Below, one piece after another: positions 16,736-25,224 of a stretch of 64,000 nt of DNA (position 1 is the first letter of the stretch; the number at the start of each line of letters is the position of its first letter). The notes under the pieces were generated by a model. That model ran no database searches. It had not been told where the DNA came from and worked only from the letters and a program-made list of their open reading frames with translations. This DNA comes from Pseudanabaena sp. Chao 1811 (GTDB taxonomy: Bacteria; Cyanobacteriota; Cyanobacteriia; Pseudanabaenales; Pseudanabaenaceae). The DNA is taken from contig NZ_CP101416.1 of NCBI RefSeq assembly GCF_027942295.1, forward strand, positions 2,582,001 to 2,646,000, given 5' to 3'. A program made the position numbers and the translations under genes.

Positions 16736-16788
16736 AAATCTATATTTCTGTACCGCCCGCGTAGCGGGCGGTACAGAAATATGGATTT
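16736..16788 (-). repeat. Long palindrome between convergent genes (probable terminator)
   Basis: A 25-bp stem with one mismatch has the perfect core atatttctgtaccgcccgc and loop GTA. It sits between the 3' ends of ftsX and the minus-strand kinase gene, so it may end both transcripts; there is no long T-run. It may also be a dispersed palindromic repeat. Confidence 0.6.
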
Positions 16789-16811
16789 TAAGTTTACTGA
16801 TGCTTGACTAT

Positions 16812-17834
16812 TTAAAAGGGTTTCCAATCGGGCGATCGCAACATTTTAAAATGTTCGAGACGTTGGTGGAAGTAGCTTGCATCGAGCTTGCTGTGGTTAT
16901 GCACGATCGCTGACTTGACACTAATTGCCCATGACCAAATCTGGGCAGCCTGCATGAGAGGCTGCATACATGTTAATTCGATGTCCTCAAGGGGCTGGAT
17001 GGACTGATAACCATGCAAAAAGGCTTTGCGGACGCTAGGGCTTATACCTGCTTGCAAAGTCACTTGCAGAAATTTAGCAATGTCAAAAGATCGCCAACCG
17101 TAACCGCACTGATCGAAATCAAACAGCGTAATATCGTTGTTTTCGGTGAAGTGGACATTGCCACTATGCGGATCGCCCCAGCAAACACTCCAAAGTGGAA
17201 ATTCCTGTGGTAGGTCGCAAATTTGTTCCTTGATTTGGGCGATCGCTTCATAGGTATATGCTCGCGCCGCCTCATTAAAAAATGGTGATAGATCGCGCAG
17301 AGAATCATCTAGTAAATAGTTAATCGTCAGATGCGGACGTGCGGCATGGCATTGAAAATCTTGGGCAGTATTGTGGAGTTTTGCCAAGGTTTCCCCTAAT
17401 CTTTGCGCTTGAAGCTTGTTGAGATCACCAACGGCAATTTGACCTGCGGCATGGGTAAAGAGAGACGCATAGCGTTTACCTTCAAGGGCGGGAATTTCGA
17501 TCGCTAACTGTCCATCCTTGGTTGTGAGAGGATGGGCAACAGGAATGTAATTTTTATGGAGAAAGGTTAATAGCTCTAACTCAAATTCGATCTCGGCTCT
17601 AGAGCGCCAATGGGCGTGGGAAACGCGCAATACATAACGGTTGTCATGGGTTTCCACCAAATAAATATCGCTCAGCCCCCGCATCCAAAATACACAACTG
17701 GTAACTTCGCCCACTGCGTAGCGAGACAAAATCCGATCAACTAAGGCTTGCGGTGCAAGGGTGGAATAGGTGATCGGAAAGAAATGATCAGTCGTACTTG
17801 GGAAATTCTTGATAGACCAATCTGCGACAGTCAT
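16812..17834 (-). CDS. APH-family phosphotransferase (aminoglycoside phosphotransferase / homoserine-kinase-like fold)
   Basis: This 340-residue protein has a protein-kinase-like fold. Seen: the N-lobe RYVLRVSHAHWRSRAEIEFEL (Lys-equivalent replaced by Arg, then Glu), the catalytic loop VCWGDPHSGNVHF with Asp221 and Asn225, and the metal-binding segment LFDFDQCGYGW with Asp239. This matches the APH/SrkA/ThrB2-type small-molecule kinases. The substrate cannot be read from the sequence; the position next to trmB and ftsX gives no pathway. Not an antibiotic-resistance enzyme on this evidence. Confidence 0.8.
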   Translation of the reverse strand: MTVADWSIKNFPSTTDHFFPITYSTLAPQALVDRILSRYAVGEVTSCVFWMRGLSDIYLVETHDNRYVLRVSHAHWRSRAEIEFELELLTFLHKNYIPVAHPLTTKDGQLAIEIPALEGKRYASLFTHAAGQIAVGDLNKLQAQRLGETLAKLHNTAQDFQCHAARPHLTINYLLDDSLRDLSPFFNEAARAYTYEAIAQIKEQICDLPQEFPLWSVCWGDPHSGNVHFTENNDITLFDFDQCGYGWRSFDIAKFLQVTLQAGISPSVRKAFLHGYQSIQPLEDIELTCMQPLMQAAQIWSWAISVKSAIVHNHSKLDASYFHQRLEHFKMLRSPDWKPF

Positions 17835-18007
17835 GGCGATCGATAACTTAGTGAATTTTGGGCGTTATTCCAGATATATCGCAGACTCAAATTTGAAAGT
17901 GTTTATCAAAAACCAAAAGATATTTTTGTTGAACCCAAAAAGCATAGGAGTGGGCAATCACCCTCTGCTTTTTGATTTATTCTGAATATTTGGCTATTCT
18001 AAATACT

Positions 18008-18778
18008 ATGCAGCATAACTCCTCAAATCCTTCCATTAATTCAGCCGAACCACTAGTTGATCGTCCCAATATTCCCGATCGCATTGTCAATGTCACTAAT
18101 GCAGGCGAAGTGATTGTCAATGTCACCAATGAAAATGTGTCACGACGGGCGCGGGTACGGGAACATGTAAATCCGCTTGCCAAAAAATATAGTGTGGCGA
18201 TCGCGCCGCCAGTTTGGTCGGAAGTTTATGCTGATTGCTCAAAGCCCTTAAGCTTAGATATTGGCTCGGCACGCGGACGCTACATTTTGCAGATGGCGCA
18301 ACTAAAGCCCGATTGGAATTTTTTGGGTTTGGAAATTCGGGAGCCATTAGTTGATCGCTGTAATGAAGTACGAGACGAATTAGGCTTAAAAAATCTGCAT
18401 TACATTTTTTGCAATGCCAATGTGTCGCTAGCGGGACTATTAACTAAAGGCTCATTGCATGAAGTCACGATTCAATTTCCCGATCCTTGGTTCAAGCGTC
18501 GCCAACAAAAACGTCGCGCCGTTCAACCTGAGCTAGTTGCAACGTTAGCTGAGTTACTTGTGCCTAATGCCGATGTATTTTTGCAGTCCGATGTGTTGGA
18601 AGTAGCTGAAGATATGCGCCAACATTTTGATGCTAATGATAATTTTGTTAATCTTGCAGGAAAAGGTAATTTTGCAGATGATTCAATTTTTCCTACTCAT
18701 ATTCCGACTGAGCGTGAAAGTTCAGTAATTTCCCAAGGTTTACCCATTTATCGCGCTTATTTCAAACGGAAAGATTAA
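18008..18778 (+). CDS. trmB: tRNA (guanine-N7-)-methyltransferase
   Basis: This SAM-dependent enzyme forms m7G46 in tRNA. The core is seen as LSLDIGSARGRYILQMA (SAM site), FLGLEIREPLVDRC, then IQFPDPWFKRRQQKRRAVQP, the family signature, and the C-terminal THIPTERESSVISQGLPIYR. About 256 residues from ATG 18008; an upstream in-frame ATG at 17972 adds 12 residues without a better match. The first ~45 residues are a family-atypical leader with an internal near-duplication (IVNVTNAGEVIVNVTNENV). Confidence 0.93.
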   Translation: MQHNSSNPSINSAEPLVDRPNIPDRIVNVTNAGEVIVNVTNENVSRRARVREHVNPLAKKYSVAIAPPVWSEVYADCSKPLSLDIGSARGRYILQMAQLKPDWNFLGLEIREPLVDRCNEVRDELGLKNLHYIFCNANVSLAGLLTKGSLHEVTIQFPDPWFKRRQQKRRAVQPELVATLAELLVPNADVFLQSDVLEVAEDMRQHFDANDNFVNLAGKGNFADDSIFPTHIPTERESSVISQGLPIYRAYFKRKD

Positions 18779-19318
18779 TTAATTCCCTAGTTGTCTTGAT
18801 TTCTCTGTTGTCGCCCCATTTTCTAGCCATACGAGAGCATTTTCTTCTGGTTTGTCAGGATTCACCCACATAATCTCATGCAATTCTTTTATAGATTTAG
18901 CAGCTTTATCAAACGGGTTTCGCGCTTTTTCATCTAGGGAAATAACGATCTTGTCAGTGGCGATCGCTGCTTCTAAAAGATGGCAATCTTTCCACATTGC
19001 CTCTCGCGGTTTATCACTTTCAGCAACTTTATCCAGTTTGTCTCTAAGTGTCTGATTAAAAGCTACATCTGCGCGATATTCTACCTTTCTCTTAGCGACC
19101 ATGCTCGAACGCCACTTTTTTGCATAAATTGATTGATGTTTATCCCATTCTTCTTTGATGTTATCGGTTAACACCATGCGATGACAAATCGTCAATACTG
19201 CATTGAGAAAATCACGACAATTCTTTGATGTCGGAAAAGTTGCATTGGGAGCACCACAAGATCTTGCGATCGAGGCATCAATAACTAACAACTTAGAAAC
19301 TTTAGCTTTCTTCGACAT
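18779..19318 (-). CDS. PIN-like nuclease partner of the adjacent ATPase
   Basis: This 179-residue soluble protein opens with LLVIDASIARSCG, the first strand and acidic residue (Asp14) of a PIN-like fold. The other candidate metal ligands are Glu56/57 (NIKEEW), Asp111 in KDCHLLEAA and Asp129 in VISLDEKARN, the order expected for PIN domains. It would then be a metal-dependent RNase. It starts 3 bases after the stop of the 511-residue ATPase on the same strand, so the two are almost certainly co-translated. I do not recognise a named family; the PIN assignment is inferred from motif order. It ends directly against the trmB stop codon on the opposite strand. Confidence 0.6.
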   Translation of the reverse strand: MSKKAKVSKLLVIDASIARSCGAPNATFPTSKNCRDFLNAVLTICHRMVLTDNIKEEWDKHQSIYAKKWRSSMVAKRKVEYRADVAFNQTLRDKLDKVAESDKPREAMWKDCHLLEAAIATDKIVISLDEKARNPFDKAAKSIKELHEIMWVNPDKPEENALVWLENGATTEKSRQLGN

Positions 19319-19321
19319 AAT

Positions 19322-20857
19322 TTAGACTGCCATCAATTTAGACTCGGCAGCATCTAAATAACGACTCTCCTCTTGCAAAGAAATCTCGCTAAAGTCTTCT
19401 GGCCAGTCTCCAAAAGCTCCTGTTTCATCAAGTTCGGCTGTAGTTACTTTTGTAAAGCCATTATCGTCTTGACTAAACCAATGCAGTTTTACTTTTTCGG
19501 CAGCAATTTTATCTTCGGCAATAAGTGATTGTACTCGTCTAATTAATAACTCACTATGGGTTTCCACAACGACTCTAACACCTCGATTTGCGGCATCAAC
19601 AAGTAGCTGAGCTAAGTTAGCTTGGGCGCGAGGATGTAAATGTATTTCTGGTTGTTCTAAATATACTAATTGCTCTGGTTCAGCGACTAATAAAGCAACA
19701 ACAACTGGCAGAGTTTGTGATAATCCAAACCCAACATCAGCAATACTAACCATATCAGTAGATTTACTATTACCTTTATTTGTAACTCTAGCAACTCTTA
19801 CTTCTACTTGCGTATCATCAATTTGTTTGGTATCAATCTTCCAAGTTAATCCTAAGACTTGAAGTGCTTCATTAAGTTGTTTTAGTCGTTTATCTTTATT
19901 AACTTTCCAATCATGAATAATACTAGCAACGTAGTTCTCGAATGTGCCAGTAAATTCATCACCTATAGAGCTAACAGGATATGTTCTCTCTGGATTTCCT
20001 CTTAATCCCGGAACATGAATTAACTGATGAATTTGTTCATCCATAATACTACATAATCCATTATGTCCAAAAAATCTAAACAAATTAGTGATCGCTATTG
20101 CGTCAGATGAATTTGATGATATAAGTAAGGACTCAGGGTGTAGAAAAATAGCATTAACATACAAAAAACATCTATAGCTTTCGACCGCAAATTCATACAC
20201 ATCCTTTGTAAGTTGGTTTAATTCATCTGAGAATGAGTTGAGAACTTCTCTGAGTTTATTTTCGCTTAAATCGTGATCATTTTGTCTTTTATAAGCAGTT
20301 TTTAGGTTGTTTTCAAGTATTTCTATATGATTTCTACTGTTTAACATCTGATAAAATTCTTGTAGATTTTCAGAAAACCCATTCAATATATTTTCATGAT
20401 TCATGCCTATCTCTAATGTCATAGCAAAATCTTTGTACTTATACATTGAAGAAAAAACTTTTATTCCTCTGACTTTATTTTCTTTTTTAAAAGTATTTTT
20501 GATCATTATTTCTTCATCGAATCCTACGGAAACAGTAAAACTATTTGTTAGATGTAATGGCTTATCTATATTTTTTGTGAATATTTGATCTGTTGAAGTT
20601 AAGCGAACATTAGCACCATTTAATTTTAAAGAACCTGCATCATAAGTGGATTCTAAAGTTTGTTTCATGAGCAATAATGGCTGCATGATGCTAGATTTAC
20701 CAGAACTATTTGCTCCAGAGAGAATAGTTAAAGGAGCTATTTCAATACTGCATTCCTCCGCAAGTGACTTATATCCCGAAACAGAAATTCTCGTAATTCC
20801 TTTTGGCTCTGAGATATTATACTGATCGTCTTTCAAGATAATTTTTGTTTTAGTCAT
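19322..20857 (-). CDS. OLD-like AAA/ABC-type ATPase with DUF3696-type C-terminus
   Basis: This 511-residue ATPase has ISVSGYKSLAEECSIEI, then Walker A GANSSGKS (48-55). A long divergent helical insert (about 110-330) follows. The C-terminal half of the head has the signature-like SIADVGFGLSQTLPVV, Walker B LVYLEQPEIHLHP (from 397) and the switch VVVETHSELLIRRV. The last 60 residues (ETGAFGDWPEDFSE) fit DUF3696, which often ends such ATPases. There is no TOPRIM domain, unlike true OLD nucleases, so the nuclease is probably the PIN-like protein encoded just downstream. SMC/RecF-like ATPase-plus-effector pairs are a common design of phage-defence modules. The insert coding region is richer in A+T than the neighbouring housekeeping genes. 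Confidence 0.8.
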   Translation of the reverse strand: MTKTKIILKDDQYNISEPKGITRISVSGYKSLAEECSIEIAPLTILSGANSSGKSSIMQPLLLMKQTLESTYDAGSLKLNGANVRLTSTDQIFTKNIDKPLHLTNSFTVSVGFDEEIMIKNTFKKENKVRGIKVFSSMYKYKDFAMTLEIGMNHENILNGFSENLQEFYQMLNSRNHIEILENNLKTAYKRQNDHDLSENKLREVLNSFSDELNQLTKDVYEFAVESYRCFLYVNAIFLHPESLLISSNSSDAIAITNLFRFFGHNGLCSIMDEQIHQLIHVPGLRGNPERTYPVSSIGDEFTGTFENYVASIIHDWKVNKDKRLKQLNEALQVLGLTWKIDTKQIDDTQVEVRVARVTNKGNSKSTDMVSIADVGFGLSQTLPVVVALLVAEPEQLVYLEQPEIHLHPRAQANLAQLLVDAANRGVRVVVETHSELLIRRVQSLIAEDKIAAEKVKLHWFSQDDNGFTKVTTAELDETGAFGDWPEDFSEISLQEESRYLDAAESKLMAV

Positions 20858-20973
20858 AGACTTTATTTAATAGATTAACTTCGATAAAATCTTTCATATT
20901 TTAATTATAATAAAGCCTTTCAAGCAGTAAGATTAATTCCTTTACTTGAAAGGTTTTATATATTCCCAAATTT

Positions 20974-21972
20974 TTATAAAGGTGGCAAATAACCCATTGC
21001 ATCTTTAACGGCATTAAGGGCTTTAAAAGCAGTCTCAGAGGCTTTTTCACGACCTTCTTTTAATACGTGATCTAGGTATCCTGATTCTTTTACCACTTCA
21101 TTATACTTAGTCTGAATCGGCTCAAGATGAGCGATCGCCGCATCAGTAAGTACAGTCTTAAAATCACCCCAGCCGCGCCATGTCGCCGCCTCAGCTTGGA
21201 CTTCTTCCTTAGTTTTATTTGCAAAAATTGCGTATAGACCAAGTAGATTATTCGCTTCAGGGCGATCGCTATCATCAAAGGCTAGCTCGCGCACCGCATC
21301 GGTCTTACACTTCTTGATCTTCTTAGCAATTTCATCGGGCTTATCGAGCAAATGAATCCGACTCATTTCCGAAGGATCAGACTTCGACATTTTTTTGGTT
21401 CCATCGGTGAGACTCATTACCCTTGCCCCTTCCTTCCGAATTAAGGGATTAGGCACTTTCAAAACTGGTGCAAACTGATCGTTAAATCTTCCCGCAATAT
21501 CCCGCGTCAGTTCCAAATGCTGCTTCTGGTCTTCACCGACAGGAACTAAATCCGCTTGATACAGCAAAATATCGGCAGCCATCAGCACGGGATAGTCCAG
21601 CAGACCCACGCCCACATTTTCCCCTTGCTTGATTGCCTTCTCTTTAAATTGGATCATTCTCTCTAACCAATTTAACGGCGTGATGCAGTTGAGTAACCAT
21701 GTCAACTCGGCATGGGCGGACACATGGGACTGCACAAAAATTGTGGAGATCTCTGGATCGATACCGCAGGCAATGTATAAAGCTGCAATGTCGCGAGTAT
21801 TGCTAGCTAAGGTCTTGGGATCGTGAGGGACAGTTATCGCGTGCAGATCGACGACACAAAAGAAGTTTTCGTAATCAGCCTGAGTCTCTACCCAGTTGCG
21901 AATTGCCCCCAAGTAATTGCCAATATGGAGGTTGCCAGTTGGTTGTACACCAGATAGAACTCGTTTTTGCAT
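20974..21972 (-). CDS. trpS: Tryptophanyl-tRNA synthetase
   Basis: This 332-residue class I synthetase charges tRNA-Trp. HIGH-type motif TGNLHIGNYLG near the N-terminus (VLSGVQPTGN is diagnostic for TrpRS) and KMSKS in KKMSKSDPSEM. Length is normal for bacterial TrpRS. It stands alone on the minus strand, downstream of a large hairpin and upstream of the ATPase/PIN pair, with 116 bases between the trpS stop and the ATPase start. Confidence 0.96.
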   Translation of the reverse strand: MQKRVLSGVQPTGNLHIGNYLGAIRNWVETQADYENFFCVVDLHAITVPHDPKTLASNTRDIAALYIACGIDPEISTIFVQSHVSAHAELTWLLNCITPLNWLERMIQFKEKAIKQGENVGVGLLDYPVLMAADILLYQADLVPVGEDQKQHLELTRDIAGRFNDQFAPVLKVPNPLIRKEGARVMSLTDGTKKMSKSDPSEMSRIHLLDKPDEIAKKIKKCKTDAVRELAFDDSDRPEANNLLGLYAIFANKTKEEVQAEAATWRGWGDFKTVLTDAAIAHLEPIQTKYNEVVKESGYLDHVLKEGREKASETAFKALNAVKDAMGYLPPL

Positions 21973-22039
21973 GGGAAATTAATGTGTCAGTAGATTTAGA
22001 AACAAAGGGCTTACAGCAATTTTATCGATTAAACGAATA

Positions 22040-22092
22040 ACAAAAGATTTTTGAAAAGTATTGCTCAGCAACACTTTCCAAAAATCTTTTGG
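22040..22092 (-). terminator. Long hairpin downstream of a minus-strand gene
   Basis: caaaagatttttg...ccaaaaatcttttg forms a 25-bp imperfect stem (two mismatches) around ttgc-TCA-gcaa. It begins about 25 bases after the stop at 22118; a smaller hairpin gagcgc-AAA-gcgctc lies at 22104-22118. Together they probably terminate the hypothetical gene before trpS. Confidence 0.6.
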
Positions 22093-22117
22093 TTTGGGGT
22101 TGAGCGCAAAGCGCTCT

Positions 22118-22783
22118 CTACAAGTTTAGACTACAGGTCGATAAGGTATTGATGGGGACAGGAGCAGGAAAAATAATGGTGCGACAAAAGGGCAAACTCA
22201 CTTTTCCTAAGTCTTGTTCAAAAGCCTTTGGTATTGTACCAATTAGCGTTTCGACTATGCTCTTGCGCGGATCGGATGGTGCGACTTGATAGATTACACT
22301 CAAGGCATCGTCAGGAAACCATGCTCTAACTAAGGTTAATAATTCTGGTGCGGTCAGGGCGCGATCGCGATTATCAGGGGTTAAACGAATGCCCACTAAG
22401 CGATCGCTTTCAAAATAAATATTTGCCGTAAAGCCTCGTACATAAACTAGCTTGCGATCGGGCAGTGCATACAAACCTTCACCACCTGGTTGTAACTGGT
22501 GCATTGTAAATTCATTGCGATGGATCGTAGCGATCGCCGCCCAATTATTATCTTGAGCATATTCAAAAAACTGTTTCTCCAACATACCGAGATGTAAAGT
22601 CGTAGGCTGGAGGGGAGGACGTGCTCTGGTCTGCAAGCTAGGTAAAGTCCTTACTGTACCTAGCTTTTCGTTTGTATGCTCAGCCTCATTAGCTAGCGCC
22701 ATAGGACGATCAACAATCATGGTGGTCAAGATTGTAGCGATCGCTAGCCCAGACAAGGTACAGGAATTTACGTTAATTGCCAT
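22118..22783 (-). CDS. Exported hypothetical protein
   Basis: This protein of about 221 residues has a signal-peptide-like N-terminus (LSGLAIATILTTMIV, cleavage plausible near MALANEA). The mature part has FEYAQDNNWAAIATIHRNEF, a strand-rich middle (KLVYVRGFTANIYFESDRLVGIRL) and a C-terminal segment with two cysteines (FCRTI and TCSLNL) that could form a disulfide. I recognise no family. Start taken at ATG 22783; a GTG at 22792 adds three residues. Single gene, same strand as trpS but separated by hairpins. Confidence 0.6.
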   Translation of the reverse strand: MAINVNSCTLSGLAIATILTTMIVDRPMALANEAEHTNEKLGTVRTLPSLQTRARPPLQPTTLHLGMLEKQFFEYAQDNNWAAIATIHRNEFTMHQLQPGGEGLYALPDRKLVYVRGFTANIYFESDRLVGIRLTPDNRDRALTAPELLTLVRAWFPDDALSVIYQVAPSDPRKSIVETLIGTIPKAFEQDLGKVSLPFCRTIIFPAPVPINTLSTCSLNL

Positions 22784-22960
22784 ATATTTCACTGATACGG
22801 CTGATACGTCATCAATTTTTCAATTACTACCTTAGCAAAAATTCTTATTTGCAATCACAAAAAAACGGCATTTTCTAGTAATTATCTCAGCATGACATCG
22901 CTTGACGAGTGGCAGCAATTTTCGCTACCACTCGCTTCTTAGGTTAATGCAAGTGACAAT

Positions 22961-23058
22961 ATCTAAGTGGCTGGGCATAATTAAAATCCAGAGTCAAAGG
23001 CTGTGCGTGCGCCACAGCCTTTGGGGTTTTATATTTAATTACGCCTAGCTACTTAGAT
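22961..23058. mobile_element. Inverted-repeat element, CTAAGTA family, copy 1 (98 bp)
   Basis: The ends are inverted repeats: atctaagtggctgggcataa against the reverse complement of the right end, atctaagtagctaggcgtaa, with TTAAAT following on both sides. The centre holds a hairpin (aaaggctgtg...cacagccttt). A relative lies at 29062-29167. Non-coding; it fills the upstream region of ftrC. Confidence 0.7.
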
Positions 23059-23153
23059 AAATGATAGATGTCGAAATAACTAAAAATAAGGTAGAGTAGC
23101 TGTTTCATGCTATAGGTAATAATTAGCCGTTTCTTTGCAAATTTTGTTAGTTT

Positions 23154-23525
23154 ATGTCCCTTAAACCAGAGTCAGAGTCAGATCGCGGGAAAAACAAAGC
23201 TTCCTCCAAAAGCTTTGAAGCGATGAGAAAGTTTTCCGAAAAATATGCCAAAAACACAGGGACTTTTTTTTGTGTAGATCCTAGTGTAACTAATGCCGTT
23301 ATCGAAGGTTTAGCAAAACATAAAGAAGAATTAGGCTCGCCTCTCTGTCCTTGTCGTTATTATGAAGACAAAGAGGCTGAAGTCAAAGATACTTACTGGA
23401 ATTGCCCCTGTGTGCCAATGCGTGAGCGCAAAGAATGTCACTGTATGTTGTTCCTGACACCAGACAATCCCTTTGCTGGTACAAAGCAAGAACTTGAGAT
23501 CGTAGATATCGTATACGATGCTTAA
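23154..23525 (+). CDS. ftrC: Ferredoxin:thioredoxin reductase, catalytic chain
   Basis: The catalytic subunit of FTR passes electrons from photosystem-I-reduced ferredoxin to thioredoxins. All ligands are visible: 4Fe-4S cysteines C65, C84, C86 and C95 and the redox disulfide C67/C97 within the motifs CPCR, CPC and CHC. The spacing agrees with the Synechocystis enzyme. 123 residues, normal length, with a slightly longer charged N-terminus. The variable chain (ftrV) is not adjacent. Followed directly by a strong terminator. Confidence 0.96.
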   Translation: MSLKPESESDRGKNKASSKSFEAMRKFSEKYAKNTGTFFCVDPSVTNAVIEGLAKHKEELGSPLCPCRYYEDKEAEVKDTYWNCPCVPMRERKECHCMLFLTPDNPFAGTKQELEIVDIVYDA

Positions 23526-23564
23526 AAAAATAGAGGTGGTACTTTGTATCACCTCTATTTTTTT
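23524..23564 (+). terminator. Rho-independent terminator of ftrC
   Basis: A7-tagaggtg ... cacctcta-T7 hairpin, beginning at the ftrC stop codon. Confidence 0.85.
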
Positions 23565-23637
23565 GTAATAACGAAATGCAACAGATTTTTACAACTTTGC
23601 TATGATTGGCTTGAGTATTCAGTCAACTTGGAGAGAC

Positions 23638-25167
23638 ATGAAGTACGCTGGAAACGTTTGGGATAAAGACGCTCTAAAAAATCCAGAGACAGAATATCAA
23701 ACCCTATTAGCTTTACTAAAGCAGAAACAAGGTTTTGGGATGCTTTTTGTTCGTTGTTCTCCTGCTGAGGGGGAGCAAATTATAAAAAGGACAAGATCAG
23801 ATACCCTACAGCAAACAGTTCATGTACTAAGACTTAATCAGCCTGTCGCAGACTTTTATGAAGTACTTGTCGATAAGCCCGATGTCCATGATGCCAATGT
23901 GTTATTTATCACAGGCATCGAAGAATTTTTAGAAGGTGAAATTACAAATAATGTTGATGGTGAATTAGGCGAAAAGCTCAAGCATATTCCTCGTCCTCTT
24001 GCTCACTTGAGCCTGTTGCGGTCTAGGCTCCGAGAGAAGTTCGCAATTCGCTTTGTTTTTCTATTGCCATTGTTTGCCCTCAAGTTTTTTATTAACGACT
24101 ATCCCGAATTGTTTGATGATGCCGTAGAGGTATTTGAGTTTCCTACGGATATGGAATTGTTGCGGCAGGAGACTTTTCGGTGGGTTGGTGGCGATCGCTT
24201 TGAAGCCTATGGTCAGCTTAGTGCCGAAGAGCGTGATCGTAAGTATGAAGATCTGCAAAAGTTGATTGATGCTCAACCATTAATATCTGAGCGCCGTATT
24301 GAGTTATTGCTAGAACAGGGGGGACTATTAGTCGCGGGTAATCGCTGCCAAGAGGCGATCGATAATTGTGATCTCGCATTACAGATTCGCAATGATAATC
24401 ATTTAGCTTGGTATAACCGTGCCGTGGCTTTAGACCTAAGCGATCACCATGAAGAAGCTGTAGAGAATTATAGGCAAGCGCTTTCTTTCAAAGAAGATTT
24501 TTATGCGGCGTGGCATAACCTTGGGACTTCTTTGAGTATGTTAGGTCGCTACGAAGAGGCTATTAATAGTTACAATATCGCCCTCAGACATAAGCCTGAT
24601 TACTACTATTCCTACGGTGGTAAGGGGCTAGTTTGTAGTGTGCTAGGCAAATATGACGAAGCGATCGAACATTGTGAAAAGGCTCTAGCCCTAAAGCCCG
24701 ACTATGTACAGGGTTGGTTTAGTCGTGCCTATGCCCTTGAGAGTATTGGACAATATGGTGAAGCTGTAGCCAGTTATGACCGCGCCTTGGAGTACAAACC
24801 CCGCGATCATCAAATTTGGTATAGCCGTGCTAAGGCTCTGGAGCATTGGGGAAATTATACGGAAGCGATCGCTAGCTATGACCAAGCCCTAGAAATCCGC
24901 CCTGATGACTATTACGCTTGGAATAATCGGGGGCTAGTCCTCAACAAACTAGAACTGTATGAAGAAGCGATCGCCAGTCATGATCGGGCTTTAGAAATTA
25001 ATCCTGATGACCATTTCGCTTGGTATAGTCGAGGTAATGCCCTCAGTGGAATTGGTAAACTAGAAGAAGCGATCGCATCCTATGATAAAGCCATTCAGAT
25101 TTCACCCCAAGAAACTCAAGTATGGCAAAATCGTCGCTTAGCCTTGAGAACACTTGGTTTTGAATAA
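23638..25167 (+). CDS. TPR protein with degenerate STAND-like ATPase N-terminus
   Basis: Residues 1-~200 resemble a nucleotide-binding domain that has lost its Walker A. Where a P-loop is expected there is FGMLFVRCSPAEGEQI, followed by a Walker-B-like strand ANVLFITGIEEFL and a sensor-like region (AIRFVFLLPLFALKFFINDYPELFD ending in EVFEFPTD). From ~225 come eight 34-residue tetratricopeptide repeats (AWYNRAVALD, EAIASYDRALEINPD and similar). Such domains occur repeatedly in cyanobacterial STAND/TPR proteins (from memory). ATG 23638 is preferred because GGAGAG lies just upstream; an earlier in-frame ATG is at 23602. Role unknown, probably a protein-interaction scaffold. Confidence 0.75.
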   Translation: MKYAGNVWDKDALKNPETEYQTLLALLKQKQGFGMLFVRCSPAEGEQIIKRTRSDTLQQTVHVLRLNQPVADFYEVLVDKPDVHDANVLFITGIEEFLEGEITNNVDGELGEKLKHIPRPLAHLSLLRSRLREKFAIRFVFLLPLFALKFFINDYPELFDDAVEVFEFPTDMELLRQETFRWVGGDRFEAYGQLSAEERDRKYEDLQKLIDAQPLISERRIELLLEQGGLLVAGNRCQEAIDNCDLALQIRNDNHLAWYNRAVALDLSDHHEEAVENYRQALSFKEDFYAAWHNLGTSLSMLGRYEEAINSYNIALRHKPDYYYSYGGKGLVCSVLGKYDEAIEHCEKALALKPDYVQGWFSRAYALESIGQYGEAVASYDRALEYKPRDHQIWYSRAKALEHWGNYTEAIASYDQALEIRPDDYYAWNNRGLVLNKLELYEEAIASHDRALEINPDDHFAWYSRGNALSGIGKLEEAIASYDKAIQISPQETQVWQNRRLALRTLGFE

Positions 25168-25224
25168 AAGAGCGTTGCATTCAAGCATTCTCAGATCAGC
25201 TTTGGCTGTGATAAAACCCAGACT

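Noticed and set aside
16812-17834. Antibiotic-resistance phosphotransferase
   Set aside because: The APH fold is shared by many metabolic kinases; chromosomal housekeeping context and lack of mobile flanks argue against a resistance role.
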